A stretch of 64,000 bases of DNA from an uncultured Ruminococcus sp. (GTDB lineage Bacteria; Bacillota; Clostridia; Oscillospirales; Ruminococcaceae), in the NCBI GenBank assembly GCA_934463425.1, contig CAKSJP010000010.1:9309-73308 (forward strand). The letters run 5' to 3'. This document shows, one piece after another, positions 8,753 through 17,098 of this stretch. The notes beneath the pieces are model-generated. The model did no database searches, had not been told where the DNA came from, and was given only the letters and a program-made list of their open reading frames with translations. How positions within the stretch are numbered: the first letter of the stretch is position 1; every line of letters starts with the position of its first letter. The position numbers and the translations under genes were made by a program.

Positions 8753-10123
8753 ATGTTTAAGAAGGTTTTAATTGCAAATCGCGGCGAGATCGCCGTGCGC
8801 ATCATTCGTGCCTGCCGTGAAGCAGGCCTCCAGTGCGTGACGGTCTATTCCACGGCAGATAAAACGGCGCTGCACGCAGAGATCGCCGACGAGTCGGTCT
8901 GCATCGGGCCGCCGTCGGTACAGGAGAGCTATCTGAATAGGAATGCGCTCATTTCCGCCTGCCAGAACACCGGCGCAGAAGCACTGCACCCCGGCTTCGG
9001 TTTTCTCTCCGAGAGCGCAGAGTTCGCGCAGCTGTGTATCGACAACGGCATCACCTTTATCGGCCCGTCTCCGGCATCTATCTCGATGCTGGGGGACAAG
9101 GCGCGCGCCAAAGAGACCATGAAGGCTGCCGGCGTGCCGGTCATCCCCGGCTCTGACGGCGCTGTGACCTCTGTGGAGGAGGCAAAGCGCATCGCCGCAG
9201 AGATCGGCTATCCGGTACTGGTAAAGGCATCTGCCGGCGGCGGCGGACGCGGTATCCGCCGGATCGACCGGGAGGATCAGCTGGAAGAGCAGATGTCCGT
9301 GGCAAAGGAAGAGGCAAAGCTGTTCTTCGGCAACGATGAGGTCTATCTGGAAAAGCTGATCGTCGGCCCGCACCATGTGGAGATCCAGATCATCGCCGAC
9401 CAGATGGGCAACACCGTGGCACTGGGCGAACGTGACTGCAGCATGCAGCGCCGCAACCAGAAAGTTCTGGAAGAAAGCCCCAGCCCGCTGATGACACCGG
9501 AGCTGCGGAAGGCCATGCAGGAAGCGGCTGTCCGCGCTGCAAAGGCGTGCGGCTATTATAATGCCGGAACCATCGAGTTCCTGGTGGATGACGACCGGAA
9601 CTTCTACTTTATGGAAATGAACACCCGTATCCAGGTGGAGCACCCGGTCACCGAGTGGGTCACCGGCGTGGATCTGGTACAGACCCAGCTGCTGGTGGCA
9701 CAGGGCGAGCCCCTGCCGTTCACCCAGGAGGATATCGAGGTGCGCGGTCACGCCATCGAGTGCCGCATCAACGCGGAAAATCCGGAACAGGGCTTTCGTC
9801 CCTCGCCGGGCAAGATCCGCTCGCTGCACATCCCCGGCGGCCCGGGCATCCGGGTGGACAGCGCCGTATACCAGGGCTATACCATTCCGCCCTATTATGA
9901 TTCCATGATCGCAAAGCTGATCGTCCACGCCCCCACCCGGAGCCAGGCGATCATGAAAATGCGCTGGGCACTGGCGGAATTTATCGTGGACGGCATCGAC
10001 TCCAACATTGATTTTCAGCTGCGGCTCATCAAGAATAAGGATTTTGAAGCCGGTACATATGACAACACTTTTTTGGAAAAATTCCTTGCGGATTCCAAGG
10101 ACAATCAGAACAACGGAAAGTAA
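8753..10123 (+). CDS. accC: Biotin carboxylase subunit of acetyl-CoA carboxylase
   Basis: ATP-grasp enzyme that carboxylates biotin on AccB. 456 residues. It starts with MFKKVLIANRGEIAVRI and contains the glycine-rich ATP loop KASAGGGGRGI, the EERDCS-like segment (LGERDCSMQRRNQK), and the FMEMNTRIQVEHPVTE catalytic block. C-terminal length is normal. The start follows GGCGGCGCAG; the SD is weak, which suggests coupling to fabZ. Confidence 0.97.
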   Translation: MFKKVLIANRGEIAVRIIRACREAGLQCVTVYSTADKTALHAEIADESVCIGPPSVQESYLNRNALISACQNTGAEALHPGFGFLSESAEFAQLCIDNGITFIGPSPASISMLGDKARAKETMKAAGVPVIPGSDGAVTSVEEAKRIAAEIGYPVLVKASAGGGGRGIRRIDREDQLEEQMSVAKEEAKLFFGNDEVYLEKLIVGPHHVEIQIIADQMGNTVALGERDCSMQRRNQKVLEESPSPLMTPELRKAMQEAAVRAAKACGYYNAGTIEFLVDDDRNFYFMEMNTRIQVEHPVTEWVTGVDLVQTQLLVAQGEPLPFTQEDIEVRGHAIECRINAENPEQGFRPSPGKIRSLHIPGGPGIRVDSAVYQGYTIPPYYDSMIAKLIVHAPTRSQAIMKMRWALAEFIVDGIDSNIDFQLRLIKNKDFEAGTYDNTFLEKFLADSKDNQNNGK

Positions 10124-10138
10124 GGTGAGAATGTAACC

Positions 10139-10999
10139 ATGGCATTGGAAGAACTGTTTAAAAATGTCACCAAGCGCTTTAATGACGATGCGCCGGAGGA
10201 ACACGAGCCGGTGTTTAAGTGCCCTCGCTGCCAGCAGGCCACCCCGGAGAGCAAATTCCAGGAGCTGAATAAGGTCTGCCCGCACTGCAACTATCATGCG
10301 CGGCTGACTGCGGCAGAGCGGATGCGTCTCACCGCAGACAGCGGCTCCTTTGTGGAATATGACGCTGCCATGCACAGCGCAGATCCCCTGGACTTTCCGG
10401 GCTATGCCAAAAAGGTGGAGTCGCTCCAGACCATGACCGGGCTGAAGGATGCCGTCATCACCGGAGAATGCACCATCAAAGGCTCTCGCGCTGTCATCAT
10501 CGTCATGGATTCTCATTTCATGATGGCATCTATGGGCAGCGTTGTGGGCGAAAAGATCACACGCGCCTTTGAAACGGCAACGGAAAAGGGACTGCCGGTG
10601 GTGGCATTCACTGCATCCGGCGGTGCCAGAATGCAGGAGGGCATCATCTCCCTCATGCAGATGGCAAAGACCTCAGCAGCCGTGGCGAAGCACAGCGATG
10701 CCGGACTGCTGTACCTGACGGTCATGACAGACCCCACCACCGGCGGTGTCACTGCGTCGTTTGCGTCTCTGGGAGACATCATCCTGGCAGAGCCGAAGGT
10801 ACTCATCGGCTTCGCCGGCAGACGTGTCATTGAGGGCACCATCCGCCAGCGGCTGCCCGATAATTTTCAGCTGGCAGAATTTTTGCAGGAAAAGGGCTTC
10901 GTGGACATGATCGTGGAGCGCCGCAGCATGCGCAGTACACTGTCGCATCTGCTGAAGCTCCACGGCTATGACCGGGAACAGGAAGCAGGAGGTGCGTGA
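10139..10999 (+). CDS. accD: Acetyl-CoA carboxylase carboxyltransferase subunit beta
   Basis: Zinc-ribbon beta subunit of the carboxyltransferase. 286 residues. The ribbon cysteines are C28, C31, C47 and C50; the crotonase-like domain has the GGARMQEG and [10 protein letters not shown] oxyanion motifs. Its end holds the AGGAGG site for accA, so the pair is coupled. Confidence 0.96.
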   Translation: MALEELFKNVTKRFNDDAPEEHEPVFKCPRCQQATPESKFQELNKVCPHCNYHARLTAAERMRLTADSGSFVEYDAAMHSADPLDFPGYAKKVESLQTMTGLKDAVITGECTIKGSRAVIIVMDSHFMMASMGSVVGEKITRAFETATEKGLPVVAFTASGGARMQEGIISLMQMAKTSAAVAKHSDAGLLYLTVMTDPTTGGVTASFASLGDIILAEPKVLIGFAGRRVIEGTIRQRLPDNFQLAEFLQEKGFVDMIVERRSMRSTLSHLLKLHGYDREQEAGGA

Positions 11000-11001
11000 C
11001 A

Positions 11002-11820
11002 ATGGAACAACAGCAGCAGCGCCGGACGGCGTGGGAACGCCAGCTCCTGATCCGGGACAAAAACCGCCCCACCGTCCGGGACTATATCCCGCGGATCTTT
11101 ACGGATTTCTATGAGATGCACGGCGACCGCGGCTTCGGCGACGACGGCGCGATCATCGGCGGCATCGGCAGACTGAACGGCATCCCCGTCACCATTCTGG
11201 CACAGGTAAAGGGCAGAAATCTCCGGGAGAATAAGGCGTCCAATTTCGCGATGCCGCACCCGGAGGGCTACCGCAAGGCACTCCGCCTGGCGCACCAGGC
11301 AGAAAAGTTTCACCGTCCGGTGATCTGCCTGATCGATACGCCGGGTGCATTCTGCGGTGTCGAGGCGGAGGAGCGCGGCCAGGGCGAGGCGATCGCCCGG
11401 AACATCGCCGAGTTCATGATGCTGAAAACACCGGTGATCTCCGTGGTGCTGGGCGAAGCCGGAAGCGGCGGCGCACTGGCGCTGGGCGTGTGCGATGAAC
11501 TGGCTATGCTGGAGAACGCCCTCTACTCCGTGATCTCTCCCCGCGGCGCAGCGTCCATCCTCTGGAAGGATGCTTCCAGAGAGCAGGAGGCATGCGAGGT
11601 CATGCAGATCACCGCAGAGGATATGGTGCGGTTTGGCGTGGCAGAAGCCATCATTCCGGAGCCGGAAGCAGGCGCGCAGGGCGATATAGACAAAATCTCG
11701 GCAAATATCAAGGAATATTTGGTGAAAACAACAACAGAAAAATTACAAAAAGATATTGACGTTTTGCAAAAAGAACGGTATACTAAGTTTAGGAAAATCG
11801 GCGTGTTTGAAGAGGACTGA
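11002..11820 (+). CDS. accA: Acetyl-CoA carboxylase carboxyltransferase subunit alpha
   Basis: Alpha subunit, transfers the carboxyl group from biotin to acetyl-CoA. 272 residues. Motifs include the IIGGIG start of the fold, DTPGAFCGVEAEERGQ, and GEAGSGGALALG. I choose the ATG at 11002, 9 nt after AGGAGG; a GTG at 10996 is only 3 nt away. The last 60 bases of the gene contain a strong-looking promoter for acpP. Confidence 0.96.
   Translation: MEQQQQRRTAWERQLLIRDKNRPTVRDYIPRIFTDFYEMHGDRGFGDDGAIIGGIGRLNGIPVTILAQVKGRNLRENKASNFAMPHPEGYRKALRLAHQAEKFHRPVICLIDTPGAFCGVEAEERGQGEAIARNIAEFMMLKTPVISVVLGEAGSGGALALGVCDELAMLENALYSVISPRGAASILWKDASREQEACEVMQITAEDMVRFGVAEAIIPEPEAGAQGDIDKISANIKEYLVKTTTEKLQKDIDVLQKERYTKFRKIGVFEED
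11756..11784 (+). promoter_or_regulatory. Promoter inside accA 3' end driving acpP
   Basis: TTGACG (11756-11761), 17-bp spacer, TATACT (11779-11784). It would give acpP its own monocistronic message, fitting the need for large amounts of acyl carrier protein. Confidence 0.7.
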
Positions 11821-11906
11821 AAAACATGCTGATTTGGAGAGCCGAAAAGCTCTGACGCCGTCTTTCCTGTGAAGGGCGCAACATCAATTTTTGGAGGAAG
11901 AAAAAA

Positions 11907-12146
11907 ATGGCAAGAGAAGAAATTTTTGACAAGCTGAAGGAACTGGTCGTAGATCAGCTGGGCGTTGAAGAAGACGAAGTAACCATGGAAGCTACCATGC
12001 AGGATGACCTGGGCGCAGATTCTCTGGATCTGGTTGACCTGGTAATGTCTGTCGAAGAAGAGTTTGGCGTAAAGGTTGCTGACGAAGATCTGGAAAGCAT
12101 CAAGACTGTCGGCGATATCGTAAACTATATCGAAGAAAGAGCATAA
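11907..12146 (+). CDS. acpP: Acyl carrier protein
   Basis: Carries growing acyl chains on a 4'-phosphopantetheine. 79 residues, acidic. The modified serine is S39 in GADSLDLV. The SD is GGAGGAAG. It lies at the end of the fab operon after an 86-bp gap, with its own promoter inside accA and a strong terminator behind. In many Firmicutes acpP is instead near fabH, fabK or fabD. Confidence 0.97.
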   Translation: MAREEIFDKLKELVVDQLGVEEDEVTMEATMQDDLGADSLDLVDLVMSVEEEFGVKVADEDLESIKTVGDIVNYIEERA

Positions 12147-12176
12147 GCTGCTATTTCGTCCAAGCGAAAAAGTCAG

Positions 12177-12209
12177 AGCCGGAGCAGAAAAAATCTGTTC
12201 CGGCTTTTT
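12177..12209 (+). terminator. Terminator of fab/acc/acpP operon
   Basis: Stem AGCCGGAGCAGA with TCTGTTCCGGCT around an A-rich loop, followed by TTTTTG. Confidence 0.9.
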
Positions 12210-12225
12210 GTATTTTGGAAAATCG

Positions 12226-12254
12226 TTGACTTTTCCGCTGAAATCGGTTATAAT
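12226..12254 (+). promoter_or_regulatory. Promoter of the polysaccharide operon
   Basis: TTGACT (12226-12231), 17-bp spacer, TATAAT (12249-12254). A small perfect inverted repeat, TGTAC-TTT-GTACA at 12265-12277, covers the predicted start region and could be an operator. Confidence 0.85.
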
Positions 12255-12328
12255 AAAATGTATGTGTACTTTGTACAATCACTTTCAATCGGGTCTGTCT
12301 GGATGCAGACCCCGGACAGGATGTTTCT

Positions 12329-13105
12329 ATGAAAATTTGCAAAGAAATCTATCAGTACCGCCAGATGATCTTTAGTCTGGTGAAGAAAGATCTGCGCGGC
12401 AGATACAAGGGCTCTGTGCTGGGCTTTCTGTGGACGTTTATCAATCCGCTGATGCAGCTGGTGGTATACACCTTTGTGTTCACCTATATCATGAAGGCAG
12501 GCATCGACAAGTATTATCTGTACTTGTTCGTGGCGCTGATCCCGTGGATCTTTTTCTCTTCCGCCATTACCGGCGGTTCCAGCTCCATTGTGGCGCAGAA
12601 GGATCTCATCAAGAAGATCTACTTCCCGCGGGAGGTCATCCCCATCTCCTATGTGACCAGCTGCTTTGTCAACATGCTGCTGTGCTTTCTCATTATTTTC
12701 CCGGTGATGGTGATCTCCGGCATTCCGCTGAACCCCCTGGCGCTGCTGTGCCTGCCGGTGGTGATGGTGGTGGAATACTTCCTGGCACTGGGCATGGCGA
12801 TGCTCTCTTCGGCGATCACGGTATACTTCCGTGACTTAGAGCACATTCTGGGCATCATCACCATGGTGTGGATGTACATGACGCCCATCTTCTATTCCAT
12901 CGACATGATCCCGGAAAAGCTGCGGTTCGTGTATCACATCAACCCCATGTCCTCCGTCATCAGCTGCTACCGGGATGTGCTGTACTATGCACAGGTGCCG
13001 GATCTGACCAGTCTGGCAGAGGCAGTGGCGCTGGGCGCGCTGTTCCTGGTATTGGGCATGCTGGTATTCGGAAAACTGAAAAAGGGCTTCGCGGAGGAAT
13101 TGTAA
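12329..13105 (+). CDS. ABC-2 type polysaccharide export permease (Wzm/TagG-like)
   Basis: Membrane half of an ABC exporter for lipid-linked glycans. 258 residues with about six membrane helices. It starts with YRQMIFSLVKKDLRGRYKGSVLG, the amphipathic interface helix typical of Wzm and TagG, and has the family segment GFLWTFINPLMQLVVY. It abuts the ATPase gene (stop TAA directly followed by ATG), so the two form one transporter. The exact polymer cannot be told from the permease. First gene of the glycan operon. Confidence 0.92.
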   Translation: MKICKEIYQYRQMIFSLVKKDLRGRYKGSVLGFLWTFINPLMQLVVYTFVFTYIMKAGIDKYYLYLFVALIPWIFFSSAITGGSSSIVAQKDLIKKIYFPREVIPISYVTSCFVNMLLCFLIIFPVMVISGIPLNPLALLCLPVVMVVEYFLALGMAMLSSAITVYFRDLEHILGIITMVWMYMTPIFYSIDMIPEKLRFVYHINPMSSVISCYRDVLYYAQVPDLTSLAEAVALGALFLVLGMLVFGKLKKGFAEEL

Positions 13106-14458
13106 ATGGCAGCAGAGAGCAAACAGGAAAATGCGATCATCGTAGACCATGTGAAAAAACATTTCAAGGTCTTTCTGGATAAGGGACAGAGCTTTAAAGA
13201 ACGGCTTCTGTTCCGCAAGCGGCGGCGCTATGAAAACCGCCAGGTGCTCCGGGATATTTCCTTTACGGTAAAACGGGGCGAAGCCGTGGGCCTCATCGGA
13301 CACAACGGCTGCGGCAAGAGCACCACGCTGAAGCTGCTGACGCGGATCCTCTATCCCGACAGCGGCTCTATCACCATCAAAGGCCGGGTGTCCAGCCTGA
13401 TCGAACTGGGCGCAGGCTTTCACCCGGACATGAGCGGCAGAGAGAATATCTACACCAACGCCTCGATCTTCGGACTGAGCAAAAAGGAGATCGATGCCCG
13501 GCTGCAAACCATCATCGACTTTTCAGAGCTGGAGCCGTTTATTGACAATCCCGTGCGGACATATTCCTCGGGTATGTATATGCGCCTTGCCTTTTCCGTC
13601 GCCATTAACGTGGATGCAGATGTGCTGCTCATCGACGAGATCCTGGGCGTAGGCGATGTCAACTTCCAGGCGAAGTGCTTCCAGAAGCTGCAGGAGATCA
13701 AGGCAGAGGGAACGACCATCGTGATCGTCTCCCACTCCATGGGACAGATCGAGCAGATCTGTGACCGCTGCATCTGGATCGAGGACGGGCTCATCAAGGA
13801 AGAGGGCATCCCGAAGTATGTGGACGAGCATTACCTCTCCGAGATGGAACAGCTTCGCCTGGCACGGGAAGAAGCCGAGCACCAGAAGGAGCAGGCGCGC
13901 AGCGTCGAGAACAGCGGAAGCACAGCGGCAGCCCCGGAGGATGCCGCCGATCCGGAAGCGCTCTCCCGGGAGAAGCTGCCGGCATTCTGTGAAAAGTCCG
14001 CCGTGCGGCTGGGGACGGGACAGGTGCAGTTCACCGATGCGGTGCTGCTCTCCGCGTCCGGCGAGACCCAGTATGTGTTCCGCACCGGGGATGAGATCAC
14101 CCTGCGGCTGAAATATCACTGTGCCGATCCGGAAAAAACGCCAAAGGGCAACTTTGGCTACGGCATCTTCCGGGAGGACAGCGTGCACTGCTACGGCACA
14201 AATGTGGAGATCGAGTCGGACTCCTGGGTGTCGCTGCAAAAGGATGGGGAGATCATGGTGCGGTTCCAAAATCACCTGCTGCCGGGGAGATATTTCCTGG
14301 ATGTGGCGGTGCATGCGCCGGACGGAACATATTATGACGACATTCGCCGGATCCAGGCGTTTGCCGTAACGTCGGAGCACCGGGATATCGGTGTCTGCCG
14401 GCTGGAATCGCAGTGGTTTGTGGATGGAAAGGCGCTGGAGCGCCGGACAGGAGAATGA
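13106..14458 (+). CDS. ABC polysaccharide export ATPase with C-terminal substrate-recognition domain (Wzt-like)
   Basis: ATPase partner of the upstream permease. 450 residues. Walker A GHNGCGKST at about 65-73, signature YSSGMYMRLAF near 152, Walker B LLIDEILGVGD near 174, switch histidine in VSHSMGQ. After a charged Glu/Ala-rich linker (about 245-285) comes a beta-rich C-terminal domain (about 290-440) like the Wzt domain that binds the modified non-reducing end of O-antigen chains. This suggests export of completed, end-capped chains; the cap could be added by the FkbM enzyme encoded next. Confidence 0.92.
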   Translation: MAAESKQENAIIVDHVKKHFKVFLDKGQSFKERLLFRKRRRYENRQVLRDISFTVKRGEAVGLIGHNGCGKSTTLKLLTRILYPDSGSITIKGRVSSLIELGAGFHPDMSGRENIYTNASIFGLSKKEIDARLQTIIDFSELEPFIDNPVRTYSSGMYMRLAFSVAINVDADVLLIDEILGVGDVNFQAKCFQKLQEIKAEGTTIVIVSHSMGQIEQICDRCIWIEDGLIKEEGIPKYVDEHYLSEMEQLRLAREEAEHQKEQARSVENSGSTAAAPEDAADPEALSREKLPAFCEKSAVRLGTGQVQFTDAVLLSASGETQYVFRTGDEITLRLKYHCADPEKTPKGNFGYGIFREDSVHCYGTNVEIESDSWVSLQKDGEIMVRFQNHLLPGRYFLDVAVHAPDGTYYDDIRRIQAFAVTSEHRDIGVCRLESQWFVDGKALERRTGE

Positions 14459-14466
14459 GGTAAGCC

Positions 14467-15450
14467 ATGAGTGAGATTGTGAAAAAGGGATTTTTCCGCC
14501 GCTGTCTGTATCGCATGAGCGGGGCATATCTGCTGGAGCAGCATATCCAGCAGCTGGAACAGCGCGCAGCGCAGGCGGAAGCACAGGTACAGGCATTGCA
14601 GAAGCGCACCGACCACCTGGAATGCCATTCTGAGGCGCAGGATGCCCACCGGAATGCCATCGATGCACAGCTGCGCCAGACGGCGGCACAGGCCGAACAG
14701 GTGCATACGCGTCTGGAAAAGGCAGAAGACTGCCTGGTACAAGCCGGGATGCTGCGCACGGAGCTGCAGCTGTTCAATAAGAAAAGCTACTCCCAGGCAG
14801 GAGAGGACGCCATCCTCATGTACATCTTCGTGATGCTGGGCGTACCCCTTTCCCAGTGTACTTATCTGGATCTGGGGGCAAACCACCCCTGTGATATGAG
14901 CAACACCTGGTTTTTCTATCAGCAGGGCGCACGGGGCATCCTGGTGGATGCCAACCCGAAGCTAGCGGAAGAACTGCGCCGGGCGAGACCGGAGGACAAG
15001 GTCATCAACGCCTGCGTCGGCCCGGTGTCCGGTGAGACCCTGGACTTTCATGTGCTCAGTGCAGACGGCTTGTCCGCGCCGGGCGATGTCTCTGAGGTGC
15101 TCCGTGCCAATCCGGCTGTGCGCGTGCTGGAGACCATCCCCATGCAGACCGTCGCCGTCAATGACCTGATGGAACAGCTGGGCGGCGCGCCGAAGATCCT
15201 GAACCTGGATATCGAGGGTATGGAGATGGAGATCCTCCGGAGCATCGATTTTGCAAAATACCGCCCTGCTGCCATGATCATTGAAATGATCCCCTATGCC
15301 AAGCAGCTGGTGGCAGGACAGAAAAACCAGGAGATCCTGCGGTTTATGGCAGAGAAGGGATATGTGGAATATGCCTTTACCGGCATCAACTCCATTTTCC
15401 TGGACAAGCAGTTTTATGAAGAAACCACCGGCGTAAAGCTGGATGATTAA
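14467..15450 (+). CDS. FkbM-family methyltransferase with N-terminal coiled coil
   Basis: 327 residues. Residues about 18-100 are a heptad-rich, Gln/Ala/Glu coiled coil. The catalytic part (about 108-310) is an FkbM-type SAM methyltransferase: SQAGEDAIL, then SAM loop YLDLGANHP, an acidic ILVDAN strand end, and LNLDIEGMEMEIL. Likely role is O-methylation of a sugar in the exported glycan. Combining a coiled coil with a methyltransferase beside a Wzt with a recognition domain recalls the WbdD chain terminator and ruler of E. coli O9a, though the domain order differs. That function is inference. Confidence 0.82.
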   Translation: MSEIVKKGFFRRCLYRMSGAYLLEQHIQQLEQRAAQAEAQVQALQKRTDHLECHSEAQDAHRNAIDAQLRQTAAQAEQVHTRLEKAEDCLVQAGMLRTELQLFNKKSYSQAGEDAILMYIFVMLGVPLSQCTYLDLGANHPCDMSNTWFFYQQGARGILVDANPKLAEELRRARPEDKVINACVGPVSGETLDFHVLSADGLSAPGDVSEVLRANPAVRVLETIPMQTVAVNDLMEQLGGAPKILNLDIEGMEMEILRSIDFAKYRPAAMIIEMIPYAKQLVAGQKNQEILRFMAEKGYVEYAFTGINSIFLDKQFYEETTGVKLDD

Positions 15451-15465
15451 AGGAGTGTCACACGA

Positions 15466-15957
15466 ATGAGTGTCAATGTAGAAGAGATCATGTCCGGGAT
15501 CCGGGCAGAAATTCAGGAAAAGGGCTACAGCAGTGATATGCTGTCGTTTGCCGATGTGCCGGCAGATGCCGACGCCGGGATCTATGTGGAGCGCTTTGAC
15601 GCAGACATGCTCCGGGGCAACGTGCAGTATGTCAGCGAACACCATCGGGTAGACCCCTATCGTCCGCTTTCCGGCAATCCCATCGCCGTCTTTTTCAAGA
15701 AGGTGCTGCGAAAGCTCATGAGCTTTTATGTAGAGCCATACGCCGCAGAACAGAGCAGCCTGAACGCCAATATCGCCCAGGCGGAACAGCAGGTAGAGCT
15801 GTACATTCGGGAATCCCGGATGCACAGCACCAAGGAGCTGCTGGAAAAGGTAGAGGCATTAGAGCTTCAGCAGAAAAACACCAAGATCGCTATGGAGCAG
15901 ATGCAGGCGCAGATCGCCGCACTCCAGGCGAAGCTGGGCGAGGAGGGCACCCGATGA
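15466..15957 (+). CDS. Small coiled-coil protein of glycan operon, unknown function
   Basis: 163 residues, no family assigned. It starts with VEEIMSGIRAEIQEKG, has a middle segment with a basic amphipathic stretch (FFKKVLRKLMSFYVEPY, about 83-99) and ends in a long heptad coiled coil (about 100-160). I recall similar segments at the N-termini of glycosyltransferases and methyltransferases in polysaccharide clusters; here it is a separate gene. It overlaps the next gene by 4 bp (ATGA). A scaffold or chain-length partner is possible, not shown. Confidence 0.75.
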   Translation: MSVNVEEIMSGIRAEIQEKGYSSDMLSFADVPADADAGIYVERFDADMLRGNVQYVSEHHRVDPYRPLSGNPIAVFFKKVLRKLMSFYVEPYAAEQSSLNANIAQAEQQVELYIRESRMHSTKELLEKVEALELQQKNTKIAMEQMQAQIAALQAKLGEEGTR

Positions 15958-17054
15958 AAGTATTGCAGGTGCTGCCGACGCTGGCAATGGGCGACGCCAT
16001 CGGAAACGATGTCCGCGCCCTGGAAAAGGTCATCCGCGGCATGGGCTATCAGACCGGCATCTATGCCGAAGTCATTGACGGCAGACTGCCGGAGGGCACG
16101 GCGCAGCAGATCGAAAAGATGCCCCGGCTCTCCGGCGAGGACGTGATTCTGTATCACATGTCCACCGGTTCAGAGCTGAACTTCTCCCTGGAAAAATACC
16201 CCTGCCGGAAGCTTATGGTATTCCACAACATCACACCGCCCCGCTTTTTCAAGGGCTATAACGATGCGGCAATGGAATCGGCAGAATACGGCATGCGCGG
16301 CCTCTGCCACCTGGCAGATAAGGTGGACGGCTGCATGGCGGACTCCGGCTATAATGCCGAGGTGCTCCGGGAGCTGAACTACCGCTGCCCCATCACCGTC
16401 CGTCCGATCCTGATCCCCTTTGCAGATTATGCCAAAGAGCCGGACGCATCGGTCATGGAGCACTATCAGGATGACGGCTATACCAACTTCATCTTCGTGG
16501 GACGCGTCGCGCCCAATAAGAAGCAGGAGGACGTGATCCGGGCATTCTATTGCTATAAGAAGTACTGCAACCCCAAGTCCCGTCTGTTCATCGTCGGCTC
16601 TTATAACGGCATGGAGCGGTATTATCACCGCCTGCGCCGCTATGTGGGCGCGCTGGAACTGGACAACGTGGTATTCACCGGGCACATTCCCTTTGCGCAG
16701 ATCCTGGCATATTACCATCTGGCAGACCTGTTTCTGTGCATGAGCGACCACGAGGGCTTCTGCGTGCCGCTGGTAGAGGCGATGTACTTCAATCTGCCTA
16801 TTCTGGCATACGATTCGTCCGCCATTTCGGATACCCTGGGCGGCAGCGGCATTTTGCTGCCCACCAACGATCCCATGGAGGCGGCGCTGGCGGCAGACCG
16901 GGTGCTCCGCGATCCGGAGCTGCGCCGGGAGATCGTGGCAGAACAGCGCAGACGGCAGCAGAGCTTTGCGTATCAGGAGATCCGCAAAGTGTTCGAGGGA
17001 CAACTGCAGCACTTTATCGATACCGTTCCGCCGGTTTCTAAAAAGCGGAAATAA
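15954..17054 (+). CDS. Glycosyltransferase family 4
   Basis: 366 residues, GT-B fold. The N-terminal half begins MKVLQVLPTLAMGDAIGND. The C-terminal donor domain has FVGRVAPNKKQEDVIRAF, the NVVFTGHIPFAQILAYY segment and the nucleotide-sugar motif SDHEGFCVPLVEAMYFNLPI (E-X7-E type). Retaining transfer of a sugar to the growing glycan on the cytoplasmic face is the likely role; donor and acceptor cannot be read. Overlaps the upstream gene by 4 bp. Confidence 0.9.
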   Translation: MKVLQVLPTLAMGDAIGNDVRALEKVIRGMGYQTGIYAEVIDGRLPEGTAQQIEKMPRLSGEDVILYHMSTGSELNFSLEKYPCRKLMVFHNITPPRFFKGYNDAAMESAEYGMRGLCHLADKVDGCMADSGYNAEVLRELNYRCPITVRPILIPFADYAKEPDASVMEHYQDDGYTNFIFVGRVAPNKKQEDVIRAFYCYKKYCNPKSRLFIVGSYNGMERYYHRLRRYVGALELDNVVFTGHIPFAQILAYYHLADLFLCMSDHEGFCVPLVEAMYFNLPILAYDSSAISDTLGGSGILLPTNDPMEAALAADRVLRDPELRREIVAEQRRRQQSFAYQEIRKVFEGQLQHFIDTVPPVSKKRK

Positions 17055-17098
17055 GCGGTGACACCGCATCAGGCACATTGGCAGGAGGTTTTAGCATC

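Noticed and set aside
8768..10516. 582-codon minus-strand frame over accC and accD
   Set aside because: Antisense to two conserved enzymes.
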